Origin: Winogradskyella ursingii
Lineage (GTDB): Bacteria > Bacteroidota > Bacteroidia > Flavobacteriales > Flavobacteriaceae
NCBI RefSeq assembly: GCF_013403975.1
Contig: NZ_JABFDH010000003.1
Coordinates: forward strand, 124,001-188,000
Reading direction: 5' to 3'
DNA length: 64,000 bases
In this document: positions 24,949 through 33,438 of the stretch, piece by piece
How the letters are laid out: each line of letters starts with the position of its first letter
How positions within the stretch are numbered: the stretch's first letter is position 1
The notes under the pieces: generated by a model
Told to the model about the DNA's origin: nothing
The model's input: the letters and a program-made list of their open reading frames with translations, nothing else
The model's database searches: none
Program-made: the position numbers and the translations under genes

Positions 24949-25548
24949 CTAGCAGTTTTTATATTTGTCATTAAGACCGACACCATTTAAGATCATGGGT
25001 GTGATTTTTTCTAATCGAGACTGTTTGGTGGTCTCTCTTTTTGCGGTCTCAATATATTCGCAATATTCACGTTGTTTACCAGCTGTTAACGTATTAAAAC
25101 TTTCCTGTAAATTTTTATTTGCTTTCAAAATTGAATTAAGTTCAGGTGGAACATCTACCTTTTTGGACGCTCTTTTTGGTTTAATTTCCTTGCCTGCTTT
25201 TTGATTGGCAATAGCCTCATTTATATAGCTTAGAACTACAGCATCATTAATGTCATCTAAGCTTTCAAAACGCATTTGCCTTAAAGCCTTTGTCTTATTT
25301 TCTTGTGCATTGATGAGCAAGCTATCATCATCTTTCAAAAATACACCTTGATGAAACCATAAGCAAAAATGTTGTTTAAATGCACCAATGCCCAAGACGT
25401 TTTTTCCATTGATACAATAGGTTGGCATACTCCATTTAATAGTTTCTTCCAATTCTGTTTTCAATAAGATGTTTCGGAGTCTTTTTAAAGCTTCAGCCCA
25501 ATGGTCGTTAGACTCTATGTACTCCTCAACGGTATGGTTTTTTTTCAT
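24949..25548 (-). CDS. YdeI/OmpD-associated, DUF1801-type protein
   Basis: A 199-residue cytosolic protein. The N-terminal half is a DUF1801 domain (HWAEALKRLRNILLKTELEETIKWSMPTY, then VLGIGAFKQHFCLWFHQGVFL). The C-terminal half carries the YdeI-type block (VPPELNSILKANKNLQESFNTLTAGKQREYCEYIETAKRETTKQSRLEK). This family is linked to stress and antimicrobial-peptide resistance in a few bacteria, but its activity is unknown. Length is typical of bacteroidete members. It is a single gene facing a terminator shared with the gene at 24401. Confidence 0.85.
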   Translation of the reverse strand: MKKNHTVEEYIESNDHWAEALKRLRNILLKTELEETIKWSMPTYCINGKNVLGIGAFKQHFCLWFHQGVFLKDDDSLLINAQENKTKALRQMRFESLDDINDAVVLSYINEAIANQKAGKEIKPKRASKKVDVPPELNSILKANKNLQESFNTLTAGKQREYCEYIETAKRETTKQSRLEKITPMILNGVGLNDKYKNC

Positions 25549-25738
25549 ATTTTAATATGTCTTATATCGGTTAATTTATTGTTCATTATAGCCAGTTAAC
25601 CACTCTGTTAATTATTTATTGTAGTTCTTTTTTTTGACCTGACGTTTTTCACCGACTTATCAAATAATTGTCGATAAATTTAGCCAAATGCCATACTAGC
25701 AACGTGTTTATTTTTTGCCGTAACTTGTATTAGGAATC

Positions 25739-26188
25739 CTAGGAATATTTGTCTTTTCTCAAATAATCAAATGCACCTTTTCTGAGTTGTATGCCATATT
25801 CTAAATATGCTTTCATACAAGCCAGAAAATTTGCCCATCCTCCAGAATTTTCTAATGCCCATTTTAAATTATCTTCAGTAAGCACTTTGCCTGTTTCATT
25901 CACTCGTACTAGAGTAGTATTGTCAGGTAAACTTTTTAAAGTGATTAAAACAACAGTTTCTGGATCCCATACAAAGGAAATAGACTTATTGTTTTCAACT
26001 TTAACTTCTGTTATAGGGAATTTTTCTTCAAATTCAGGAAATTTCCATATCAGTTCTTTTCCTGTTTCAAGCCAACCGCTACTTTCAGAAATAAAATACT
26101 TGGTCATAATATCTGGATTTACAATCCCTTCAAAAACTTTTTCAATAGGTTTTTGAATTTGTATAGCCGCGTTGGATTCAAGTTTCAT
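25739..26188 (-). CDS. SRPBCC (START/AHSA1-like) domain protein
   Basis: A 149-residue protein. The helix-grip fold is recognisable from AAIQIQKPIEKVFEGIVNPDIMTKYF, then GKELIWKFPEFEEKFPITEVKVE, then SISFVWDPETVVLITLKSLPDNTTLVRVNETG, and a C-terminal helix with GGWANFLACMKAYLEYG. The domain binds small hydrophobic ligands or, in eukaryotic AHSA1, Hsp90. Bacterial single-domain members are mostly uncharacterised. It is an isolated gene; 190 bp without features separate it from the downstream YdeI-like gene. Confidence 0.85.
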   Translation of the reverse strand: MKLESNAAIQIQKPIEKVFEGIVNPDIMTKYFISESSGWLETGKELIWKFPEFEEKFPITEVKVENNKSISFVWDPETVVLITLKSLPDNTTLVRVNETGKVLTEDNLKWALENSGGWANFLACMKAYLEYGIQLRKGAFDYLRKDKYS

Positions 26189-26528
26189 AATAATCTTATT
26201 TGTCTTTATGTGTGGTTTGATCCAAATTGGCGCTAAATATTTCTAACCGAAGTTTGGCTTTCTGAACTAAGATACAAAAAGCGTAAGATAATGAAGTAAC
26301 ATGTTTTAACTCTACTCCGTAAGCGAGGTTATCCCAATTCCTTTATATCAGATTTATTTTCTATTTAAGATTGGTAATTCTGCGACTTAAAATCCTAAAA
26401 TCTGATGGAAGACTCTATCAAAATGATGACATTTTTTCAATTCAGCGATATAGAGTTGTAAAGTGGTTATTAAAAAATATCATAATCACTTATCACTAAA
26501 CTTATTAATCATCTAAAAAACAAACACA
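26189..26528. other. 340-bp spacer, no gene seen
   Basis: This AT-rich region separates the divergent SRPBCC gene and the FHA-protease operon and must carry both promoters. I found no long open frame, no strong hairpin and no perfect TAnnTTTG element at a useful position, so the promoters cannot be placed. Confidence 0.5.
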
Positions 26529-28196
26529 ATGGACGAGCAAAAAATTTCCTTATTAATTAGACACATCGGTGGTTCTAAGAAAGGACAGGTAGAAAAATTT
26601 TCAGTTGATGACATTTCGGAAATCAAGATTGGCCGCGGACTGGATAACAATGTAAGTTATGACCCAGTTAAAGAAGATACCATAAGTCGAGATCATTGCA
26701 GAATTATTCAGGATAACACCAACCCAGAACATTTCTTCATCTCTGACAGTCATAGTAAAAACGGAACATTTGTTAATGATCAACGGACAACAGGTAAAAC
26801 TGAACTATTTGCTGGTGACATCGTAAAACTAGGTAAAGAAGGACCATCTTTTGAGTTTGATCTTGACCCTCGACCACAATCGCATATAAAAAAGACACGA
26901 GTGATCGACCCAATTTTAGCAAAGGAAACGAAGATGCATACAGCTACGAGTTCGCAAAAGGCAACTTCGGTGAAAACACCACCTGTAAAAGAAGGTATAG
27001 GTAAGAACACGATGCAACATATGATAAACCAATCTGAAAAGAAAAGTAAAACCGGTTTAATTGTCACGATAATTGCACTATTACTAATAGTTTCAACAGC
27101 AGGTTACTTATTAGCTAAAAATGGTGGGACAACCATAATTCAAGTTAATGAAGAAAAGGATACTTTTTCTCCAACAGAAATAGCAAAAACAAATAAAGAC
27201 CAAGTCGTCTACATTGAAATGGCCTGGAAACTAACTAATACAGCATCGAGTGAAGAAATGTATCATGTCTATTATCCTATTTTTAGTGGTGACAATATTA
27301 CTGGATATAGAGGTGCTTATTATCAAAACAATCAAGGGGCAATCGTGCCGTTTCTGGCAACAAAGGGAGATTATCTCAAAGCACTAGGTAATGCACAAGG
27401 AATAGAACTTGACCTTATTGGAAGTGCAGGAAGCGGTAGTGGATTTGTTGTGGACGAACGTGGTTTTATTGCCACAAACAGACACGTTGCTTCAAACTGG
27501 CTTACAAGTTTTCAATTTCAGGATTATGCATTTCCAGGTGTTCTCGTAGAGACTAATCAAAACGGATTATATGAGCCATCTTGGGATAGACCAGTTACTA
27601 GTGATATGGTTGGCGCATGGGTGCCTGGCAATGATAGTAGATATATAGGTGTGAATACGTATCTTGATGTTACTTTTGCTAACAATTCACAAAGAACACC
27701 AGCTAAGATTGTACGTACCTCTTCTACGCATGATGTCGCTATGATAAAAATTGATCTACCTGAAACTTTACCAACAGTTAAACTTTTTGATAGTTATAAT
27801 GAAATTCAACCAGGAGATGCTGCCATTGTTATGGGATATCCTGGCATCGCACCACAACAATTGGTATTAAAGCGTAGCCAAGATGTTTTTAATTCCAATT
27901 CAAATATTTCGTCCGTTCCTGTACCTACAATTAGCACCGGAAATGTTGGCCGAATGGTACGTGGCTCCGAAAAAAACGATAAAATTGATGGCTATAAATC
28001 TACTTTAGGAGACTATTACCAATTGACCATTAATTCTGCAGGTGGAGGTAATAGCGGAGGCCCCATGTTTGATGATAAAGGCCGTGTAGTCGGTGTGTAC
28101 AGTGCCGGAAAATGGGCACCAGGTACTTCAATTAGTTTCGCAGTTCCTATTAAGTATGTCATGGAATTAATGGGCCGTCAGCAAGTTATAAGATAA
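26529..28196 (+). CDS. FHA domain - membrane helix - trypsin-like serine protease fusion
   Basis: A 555-residue protein with three parts. The FHA phosphothreonine-binding domain (residues about 10-110) has GRG at 35-37, SRDH at 53-56 and KNGT at 77-80, the key FHA positions. After a 60-residue polar linker comes one membrane helix (about 176-196). An outward-facing trypsin/Deg-like protease follows, with H319 in ATNRHVASNW, D402 in STHDVAMIKI and S509 in GGGNSGGPMFD. No PDZ domain is seen. The operon continues with a PP2C phosphatase and a Ser/Thr kinase. A likely reading is that phosphorylation in the cytosol is sensed by the FHA domain and alters the protease outside, but this is an inference. 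Confidence 0.88.
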   Translation: MDEQKISLLIRHIGGSKKGQVEKFSVDDISEIKIGRGLDNNVSYDPVKEDTISRDHCRIIQDNTNPEHFFISDSHSKNGTFVNDQRTTGKTELFAGDIVKLGKEGPSFEFDLDPRPQSHIKKTRVIDPILAKETKMHTATSSQKATSVKTPPVKEGIGKNTMQHMINQSEKKSKTGLIVTIIALLLIVSTAGYLLAKNGGTTIIQVNEEKDTFSPTEIAKTNKDQVVYIEMAWKLTNTASSEEMYHVYYPIFSGDNITGYRGAYYQNNQGAIVPFLATKGDYLKALGNAQGIELDLIGSAGSGSGFVVDERGFIATNRHVASNWLTSFQFQDYAFPGVLVETNQNGLYEPSWDRPVTSDMVGAWVPGNDSRYIGVNTYLDVTFANNSQRTPAKIVRTSSTHDVAMIKIDLPETLPTVKLFDSYNEIQPGDAAIVMGYPGIAPQQLVLKRSQDVFNSNSNISSVPVPTISTGNVGRMVRGSEKNDKIDGYKSTLGDYYQLTINSAGGGNSGGPMFDDKGRVVGVYSAGKWAPGTSISFAVPIKYVMELMGRQQVIR

Positions 28197-28227
28197 AAAT
28201 TTTTCAGCTAAATTTTTTTTAGATGAT

Positions 28228-28280
28228 CTACTGTCAAGTATTCCACCAGTTATTATTTCAAGGCTGGTGGATGACAGTAG
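28228..28280 (+). promoter_or_regulatory. Two-part hairpin between the protease and phosphatase genes
   Basis: CTACTGTC (28228-28235) pairs with GACAGTAG (28273-28280), and nested inside TCCACCAG (28242-28249) pairs with CTGGTGGA (28264-28271). The stems are perfect, with a 6-nt bulge on one side and a 1-nt bulge on the other. It is not followed by a T-tract, so it is better read as an mRNA processing or stability element than as a terminator; it begins 25 bp before the phosphatase ATG. Confidence 0.6.
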
Positions 28281-28304
28281 TGTAACCTTCAACATTAAAA
28301 CATT

Positions 28305-29162
28305 ATGGGATTCTTATTTTCAAAAAAAAAGAAAAAGGCGCCTAAGGCAACCAATAATTATCAAAGCCAAAAAAGAAATTGTTGTGAAGTCCATGCCGTA
28401 TCAGAAACAGGTCCAGCACGCGACCATAACGAAGATGCTATCGCTTTTTCTTTTCCTGAGAATGACAAGCAGAATCTTATAGCTGTGGTAGCAGACGGTA
28501 TGGGAGGACATAATGCTGGCGAAGTGGCAAGTAAAATGGCTTGCGATTTGTTGCTTGATTATTGCATGGTAAATTGGTCAAAGCACAATCCGGAAAAATT
28601 ACTACATAAAGCATTTATTAAGTCGCACCAAGAGATTGTTGAGAGCGGAAATTTAAATGCTGAACAGAAGGGCATGGGTACTACGGCAACTTCGGTAATT
28701 ATTAAAAAAGGTGTTTGCTATTTAGGACACATTGGCGATAGTCGTGCATATATGCTACGCAATGATACACTGACGCAGCTTAGTAAAGACCATACTTTAG
28801 TTAATCAGATGTTTGAAGGTGGCGAAATTACAAAAGAAGAACGGGATGAGCATCCTATGAAAAATGTATTGTTGCAGGCCATGGGTACTACACCAAGTAT
28901 AGAGCCTCAGATGATTTCTGATGGAATAAAAATAAAGGAACGAGACCGTTTGTTGCTCTGCTCTGATGGAGTAAATGACGTACTGAGTGACGATGACATC
29001 AAAGACCTACTTTTAATGAAACAGCCGGAATTTATGTTGGAATGTCTCAGTTCCGTGGTAATATCACGTAAAGTTTCCGATAACTTTTCTGCATTATTGA
29101 TAGATATTTCAGCGGTCATTCAAGCAATTCCGTCAGAAACAAAAGAAAACATAGTATTATGA
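28305..29162 (+). CDS. PP2C-family Ser/Thr protein phosphatase
   Basis: A 285-residue cytosolic protein. After a lysine-rich N-terminus (FSKKKKKAPK) the PP2C domain begins with metal-site motifs RDHNED at 39-44 and DGMGGH at 64-69, then GTTATSVII, GHIGDSRAYML and LLLCSDGVNDVLSDD, in the order of the PPM family. It removes phosphate from Ser/Thr using two metal ions. The stop overlaps the kinase start as ATGA, so phosphatase and kinase are translationally coupled and are likely to act on the same targets, including the FHA-protease encoded first in the operon. Confidence 0.92.
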   Translation: MGFLFSKKKKKAPKATNNYQSQKRNCCEVHAVSETGPARDHNEDAIAFSFPENDKQNLIAVVADGMGGHNAGEVASKMACDLLLDYCMVNWSKHNPEKLLHKAFIKSHQEIVESGNLNAEQKGMGTTATSVIIKKGVCYLGHIGDSRAYMLRNDTLTQLSKDHTLVNQMFEGGEITKEERDEHPMKNVLLQAMGTTPSIEPQMISDGIKIKERDRLLLCSDGVNDVLSDDDIKDLLLMKQPEFMLECLSSVVISRKVSDNFSALLIDISAVIQAIPSETKENIVL

Positions 29163-30913
29163 GCGGTATAGGAAGTCAATACGAAATTATCCAGAAACTT
29201 GGCGAAGGTGGCATGGGAATGGTATATCTCGCAAAAGATACCATGATTAACAGACTGGTCGCCATAAAACAGCTGCATCGAAATACAGGATCTGAGGACG
29301 AGAGTTTGGGAGAACGGTTTCAATCCGAAGCACATACCTTAGCTAAACTGAACCATCTCAATATCACTCATTTGTATTCCTTTATTCCTAAAGAGGATAC
29401 CTATTGGATGATCATGGAGTATGTTGAAGGAAAGACACTAGAAGATTGGCTCCTTGTCCATAAAAAAATCACACATCAACTCGCTGCCAGTATTGCGGTC
29501 CAGGTACTTGATGGTTTGGACCATGCGCACCGTAAAGGAATTATTCATCGCGATATAAAACCAGCCAATGTGATGATTAACGATGAGGGTGAGGTAAAGA
29601 TTATGGATTTTGGTATTGCGAGAATGCGTAACTCGCAGCGTCTTACCAATCACGGAAAATCAGTTGGTACTTTAGAATACATGGCACCAGAGCAAATTCA
29701 AGGTCATGAAGGAGATGAGCGCACAGACGTCTATGCTGTGGGCAATCTTTTGTATGAGATGCTTTGCGGTACAACACCTTTTCAAAGTGATACCGACTAT
29801 CAATTAATGAAGGACAAGCTAGAGAAACAACCAGACTCAATCTTATGGGAAAACCCTACGGTTCCTGTGGCTTTTGAGAAAATTATCATTAAGGCGCTTC
29901 ACCGCAATCCAAATAAGCGGTACAAATCAGTCTTGGATATGAAGTTTGCTATTGAAAAATGTCTTAAAGGAGCATTGATTGATCAGGCTTCACTTTCTCA
30001 AGTACTACAAGCCTCACAGGTATTTACGGAGCCACAAAACGATCATGAAATTATCTCTGTAAGTAAAATTTTATCCAGAGCAAAAACCATTTCGGACCGA
30101 TTTAAAGTACCAGCTATTAATTTTTCCTCTGTTAATGCCATTAAGAGACCTTATCTTATTCTCGGTGCCTCCATACTATTGTGTATGATATTATTAATTT
30201 GGAGTGGAGGACGTGATGCCAATTCTGGAGGGGAACTACCTCAAAATCTTACTGCATGGGAAGATCCAGAAGTTGCGCCTACTATTAAAAATGTACCGCA
30301 AACAAGTGATGATTTTGATGAGACACCGAGTGAAATGTACGAGCGTATTTCAAATCCTCCAAAAGAAAAAACAACACCTAGAGAGCTTACTAACTTAAGT
30401 CCTAAAACGGGAAATAACAATACAAAAAAAGTAGTCAACGTTCCTCTGGACGATAAATTGAATAAGTCGTCCAAAACAACCGAACGTGATGTCGTCAAAG
30501 AAGAAAAAGCTGAAAAAAAACCAAAGATTCCAAGTAGTCCAATAGATGTTCCTAGAGGGCAAACAATACGTGTTACCTTAATGGAAACCATAACCTCAGA
30601 GGAAGTAGAGCGGGACGGCACGGTAATTCGGTTAATATGTAATGAAAATGTAGTTGCAGAAAATCACGTTATCATTCGTAAAGGGGCTGTGGTTAGAGGA
30701 AAGATTGTAGATTGTATTCCATCGTCAAAAAAAAATAGAAAAGCTTTAATTGGCTTTGTAATCCAAGGTGTGGATGCCGTTGACGGTAGTAATATTAAAT
30801 TACGATCCGAGCGTTACAAATTATTCGCTGAAGTACCAGGAAATGCTGTAAGCTACCGGTCAGGGCAGACCTTCGAAGCAAAGTTAAAGGGAGGGAAGGT
30901 TTTTGATAGGTGA
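29159..30913 (+). CDS. Transmembrane Ser/Thr protein kinase with C-terminal outer domain
   Basis: A 584-residue Hanks-type kinase. The glycine loop LGEGGMGMVY is at 14-23, the ATP lysine is K37 in VAIKQL, the catalytic HRDIKPANV has D132, DFG is at 150-152, and GTLEYMAPEQ is the P+1 region. One membrane helix lies at about 331-349, followed by a Pro/Thr/Lys-rich linker and then a beta-rich domain from about residue 455, with ENVVAENHVIIRKGAVVRGK, which I cannot assign; it does not contain PASTA repeats. The domain should sense something outside the inner membrane. The start overlaps the phosphatase gene by 4 bp. Confidence 0.92.
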   Translation: MSGIGSQYEIIQKLGEGGMGMVYLAKDTMINRLVAIKQLHRNTGSEDESLGERFQSEAHTLAKLNHLNITHLYSFIPKEDTYWMIMEYVEGKTLEDWLLVHKKITHQLAASIAVQVLDGLDHAHRKGIIHRDIKPANVMINDEGEVKIMDFGIARMRNSQRLTNHGKSVGTLEYMAPEQIQGHEGDERTDVYAVGNLLYEMLCGTTPFQSDTDYQLMKDKLEKQPDSILWENPTVPVAFEKIIIKALHRNPNKRYKSVLDMKFAIEKCLKGALIDQASLSQVLQASQVFTEPQNDHEIISVSKILSRAKTISDRFKVPAINFSSVNAIKRPYLILGASILLCMILLIWSGGRDANSGGELPQNLTAWEDPEVAPTIKNVPQTSDDFDETPSEMYERISNPPKEKTTPRELTNLSPKTGNNNTKKVVNVPLDDKLNKSSKTTERDVVKEEKAEKKPKIPSSPIDVPRGQTIRVTLMETITSEEVERDGTVIRLICNENVVAENHVIIRKGAVVRGKIVDCIPSSKKNRKALIGFVIQGVDAVDGSNIKLRSERYKLFAEVPGNAVSYRSGQTFEAKLKGGKVFDR

Positions 30914-30940
30914 ATTAAAATATGACGTATTTATCTAAAT

Positions 30941-31549
30941 TTAATTATTATGTGAAGAAAATGTTTCAGTTTTTTGATAATTCTTTACTTCTAGTGTCAG
31001 GAATGTGATAAGTGTTTCATCTTCTGTCTGTTTTAAATTGGCTAAGAAATGTTGGTCACTTTGGTTAATAAAGTTCTTACCCATTTGTCCTGTGTATTGT
31101 TTAAAATGAATGTCGTAGGCTACTGGTTGAGCGTTCTGGACAGTAGTGTGAATATGTCTGTTGTCTGCTGAACTTCCATAATCACCTGGCAAAATAGTTT
31201 GAACAAAAATCCGACCTTTATTATCTGTTTTTATTGTTCCATTTAATCGAGCCGTTGATTCATCATTAGGATTCTTTTGTTCATATTCACCATCTGAAGA
31301 AGTATGGTAAAGACTTATTTCTTCGTAGACTAACGGGTTTTTAGTTTCCTTTGATATAAATGTAAGACATAACCACAGTTTCTGTCCAGGTTCGTTTAAT
31401 CCACTTATTTGTAATTTATGAGCATTATCTAAGTTTTTAAATGTTCTTAGCACCTGAATTTCAGATTGACTTAGGTTTTGAATAGTTCTGTCAATCGAAC
31501 AGTGAGTAAATACAATACTCATAAATAATAATGATAAAACTCTTCTCAT
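30941..31549 (-). CDS. Exported intradiol-dioxygenase-like protein
   Basis: A 202-residue protein with an N-terminal signal (MRRVLSLLFMSIVFTHC, possible lipobox cysteine 17). The region NGTIKTDNKGRIFVQTILPGDYGSSADNRHIHTTV resembles the core of intradiol ring-cleavage dioxygenases, where a tyrosine after PG and the HIH pair hold iron. Here DYG and RHIH are at the expected places, but the family's first tyrosine (in the HTxxxGxY region) is represented by YHTSSDGEYE, so most of the iron site could be present. Enzymatic activity is unproven; export suggests it is not a normal catechol catabolic enzyme. It is the first gene of the accessory island. Confidence 0.6.
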   Translation of the reverse strand: MRRVLSLLFMSIVFTHCSIDRTIQNLSQSEIQVLRTFKNLDNAHKLQISGLNEPGQKLWLCLTFISKETKNPLVYEEISLYHTSSDGEYEQKNPNDESTARLNGTIKTDNKGRIFVQTILPGDYGSSADNRHIHTTVQNAQPVAYDIHFKQYTGQMGKNFINQSDQHFLANLKQTEDETLITFLTLEVKNYQKTETFSSHNN

Positions 31550-31685
31550 TATGTTGTTCTAAAATGTACTATAGGTTTCTAGTGAGATTTGATTGTATAA
31601 TTGAGCAACTAAAACAGTAAACGCTAATCGGATTAAAAGTCTGTAAGGATTTTTATAAATAGACCCTAATTAGTCATCGTTTATA

Positions 31686-32612
31686 TTAATTTTTGGTCGC
31701 AGGCTGTTTTTGCCATACCGGACTTTCATTTCTACCTCTAGTATTAGTTAATTGTTTTCGTTCTTTTGTATTAATATTTATTTTCCAAATATTATAATTT
31801 CCTTTACTTCCAGCTGTATAAACAAGCCATTGTCCATCTGCAGACCAATCTGGCGAATAGCACTCAATGCTGTCATTGGTGAGATTGTACAAATTTGTTC
31901 CATCAGAATTCATTATAAATAAATCCCAATTATTTTCATTAAAACCATAAAAAGCGATTTGTTTTCCGTTAGGAGAAAATTTAGCTCCCGAATCGTAACC
32001 AGTTTTGTTTGTAAGTCTTCTTACATTTTCGCCTTTGATATCCATTATGTGTATTTCGCCATTAGCTGCGTGACTAGTATCAAGTGAGTCCCGCAATTGT
32101 CTTGTGAATATTATGTTTTTAACATCGATTGACCAGCTTGGACTTTCTTCGTAAAATTTGTTTTTTGTTAATTGCCTGATATTAGTGCCGTCCTTATTCA
32201 TTAAATAAATATTTTTTGAAAGAGAATCTCTTTCGCTCATAAATACTATTGTATTTCCGTCAGGTGATAATTCAGGAAGTACGTCTGTTGTTGGATGATT
32301 TGTTAGTCGAATTAAAACATCTCCATCTAAATTCACAGCATATATTTCCGCATTGCCATCTCTTTTTGAATAGAAATAAAGACTTTGGCCATCATGAGAC
32401 CATGATGGATTAAAGTCAAGTGAATCATTCTTTGTAATGTTTCTCAAATTATCTCCATTAGCATCCATTGTATATATTTCAGAGTTACCATCTCTGTTAG
32501 TTACAAAAGCGATTTCTGAATTTGATAAATTGCTAATATCAACACTTCTTCCCGTATGCTCTTTACAAGAATTGAAAATTAAAATAAGAACGATAAAATC
32601 AATGAACTTCAT
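31686..32612 (-). CDS. Lipoprotein with TolB-like PD40 beta-propeller
   Basis: A 308-residue protein with a lipoprotein signal ending IFNSC (cysteine 16). It consists of about six repeats of the WD40-like PD40 type, each with a pattern such as NPSWSHDGQSLYF ... GNAEIYAVNLDG or SPDWSADGQWLVY ... YNIWKININ. Such propellers occur in TolB and in the N-terminal parts of prolyl oligopeptidases; here there is no hydrolase domain. The role is probably binding of a peptide, glycan or another protein outside the inner membrane. It stands alone with spacers of 136 and 208 bp on either side. Confidence 0.85.
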   Translation of the reverse strand: MKFIDFIVLILIFNSCKEHTGRSVDISNLSNSEIAFVTNRDGNSEIYTMDANGDNLRNITKNDSLDFNPSWSHDGQSLYFYSKRDGNAEIYAVNLDGDVLIRLTNHPTTDVLPELSPDGNTIVFMSERDSLSKNIYLMNKDGTNIRQLTKNKFYEESPSWSIDVKNIIFTRQLRDSLDTSHAANGEIHIMDIKGENVRRLTNKTGYDSGAKFSPNGKQIAFYGFNENNWDLFIMNSDGTNLYNLTNDSIECYSPDWSADGQWLVYTAGSKGNYNIWKININTKERKQLTNTRGRNESPVWQKQPATKN

Positions 32613-32653
32613 GTTTTTTATTTGTTACAACCCATTGTCTCGGTGACGAATAG

Positions 32654-32712
32654 ATGTTTGGTTGGTAATGTAATTTAGCAAATAAAAACTAGATAGATAT
32701 AGTCCACGAGAC
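32654..32712. repeat. Diverged copy of the island spacer repeat
   Basis: The stretch with TTTAGCAAATAAAA, then AGATAGATATAGTCC matches the repeat at 35075, 35740 and 36731 (consensus GTTAGCAAATAAATCACAG, then ATAGAAAGTCC) with several changes. A nearby pair of words, TTGCAAC (32728) and ACTTAAGCT (32747), also recurs at 2239 and 2253 in the first accessory spacer. Confidence 0.4.
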
Positions 32713-32820
32713 AACAACGGATAAGATTTGCAACAGTAATTTACTTACTTAAGCTAGAGCCAACAAATAATTATACCCATCTTAATTTTGAAATCCACTA
32801 ATTTTAGAGGAAAGTGATTA

Positions 32821-33261
32821 TTATAGATAATTGAAAAACAGTTCAATGAAAATACCGAGTATTACACTTAACATGGCTGCCCAACGAGATAATCGTTGTA
32901 ATTTGAATGTGTTTGCAAATGCTAGCCAAAGACATAACAAAGCGCAAATCGTTAAAATTATTGTTCCGTATAAAGGTACTATGCTATTAAAAAGGCCTAT
33001 TTGATTAAATAAAGGATCTAGTAAAGCTGTAAATCCAAAAAGAGACAAAGCGAAATTTGCCTTTTTGTGTCTTATAAATAGGTAATAACTGGCAAATAAT
33101 AGTTCAATACTTATGGCCAACGGGCCAAATTGATTATAGTATTCTCTTTTAAGATATGGCTCAAATCCTTGAGGAAAGTCAATTTTTAATATAAAGGCAA
33201 CACTCAATAAAGTTCCAATAATTAGAAGTAGTAATGAAATAGCTTTTCTTTTTTTTGTCAT
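32821..33261 (-). CDS. Hypothetical four-helix membrane protein, 146 aa
   Basis: I do not recognise the family. Hydrophobic segments near residues 8-25, 47-63, 72-88 and 95-140 (the last probably two helices) make it an integral inner-membrane protein of four or five helices. The loops are short, without catalytic motifs. The start at 33261 follows a spacer with the word CTGGCAACACG and the gene sits between two unrelated lipoprotein genes, so context does not help. It could be a small transporter or signalling component. Confidence 0.65.
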   Translation of the reverse strand: MTKKRKAISLLLLIIGTLLSVAFILKIDFPQGFEPYLKREYYNQFGPLAISIELLFASYYLFIRHKKANFALSLFGFTALLDPLFNQIGLFNSIVPLYGTIILTICALLCLWLAFANTFKLQRLSRWAAMLSVILGIFIELFFNYL

Positions 33262-33438
33262 GAAATTTTATAATATGTCTGGCAACACGTTTGGCTATGG
33301 TTTTTTACGTGAAAATCTTCGCGAATTCTACACCATAAGCGAAAGGTAACAAAATTGCTAATAATTTTTGAGAGAAATGTCAGAAGCAGTGAACTATAAC
33401 TTGTGTTATGTGTGCATAGTTTTTAATTAAGTGGTTTT

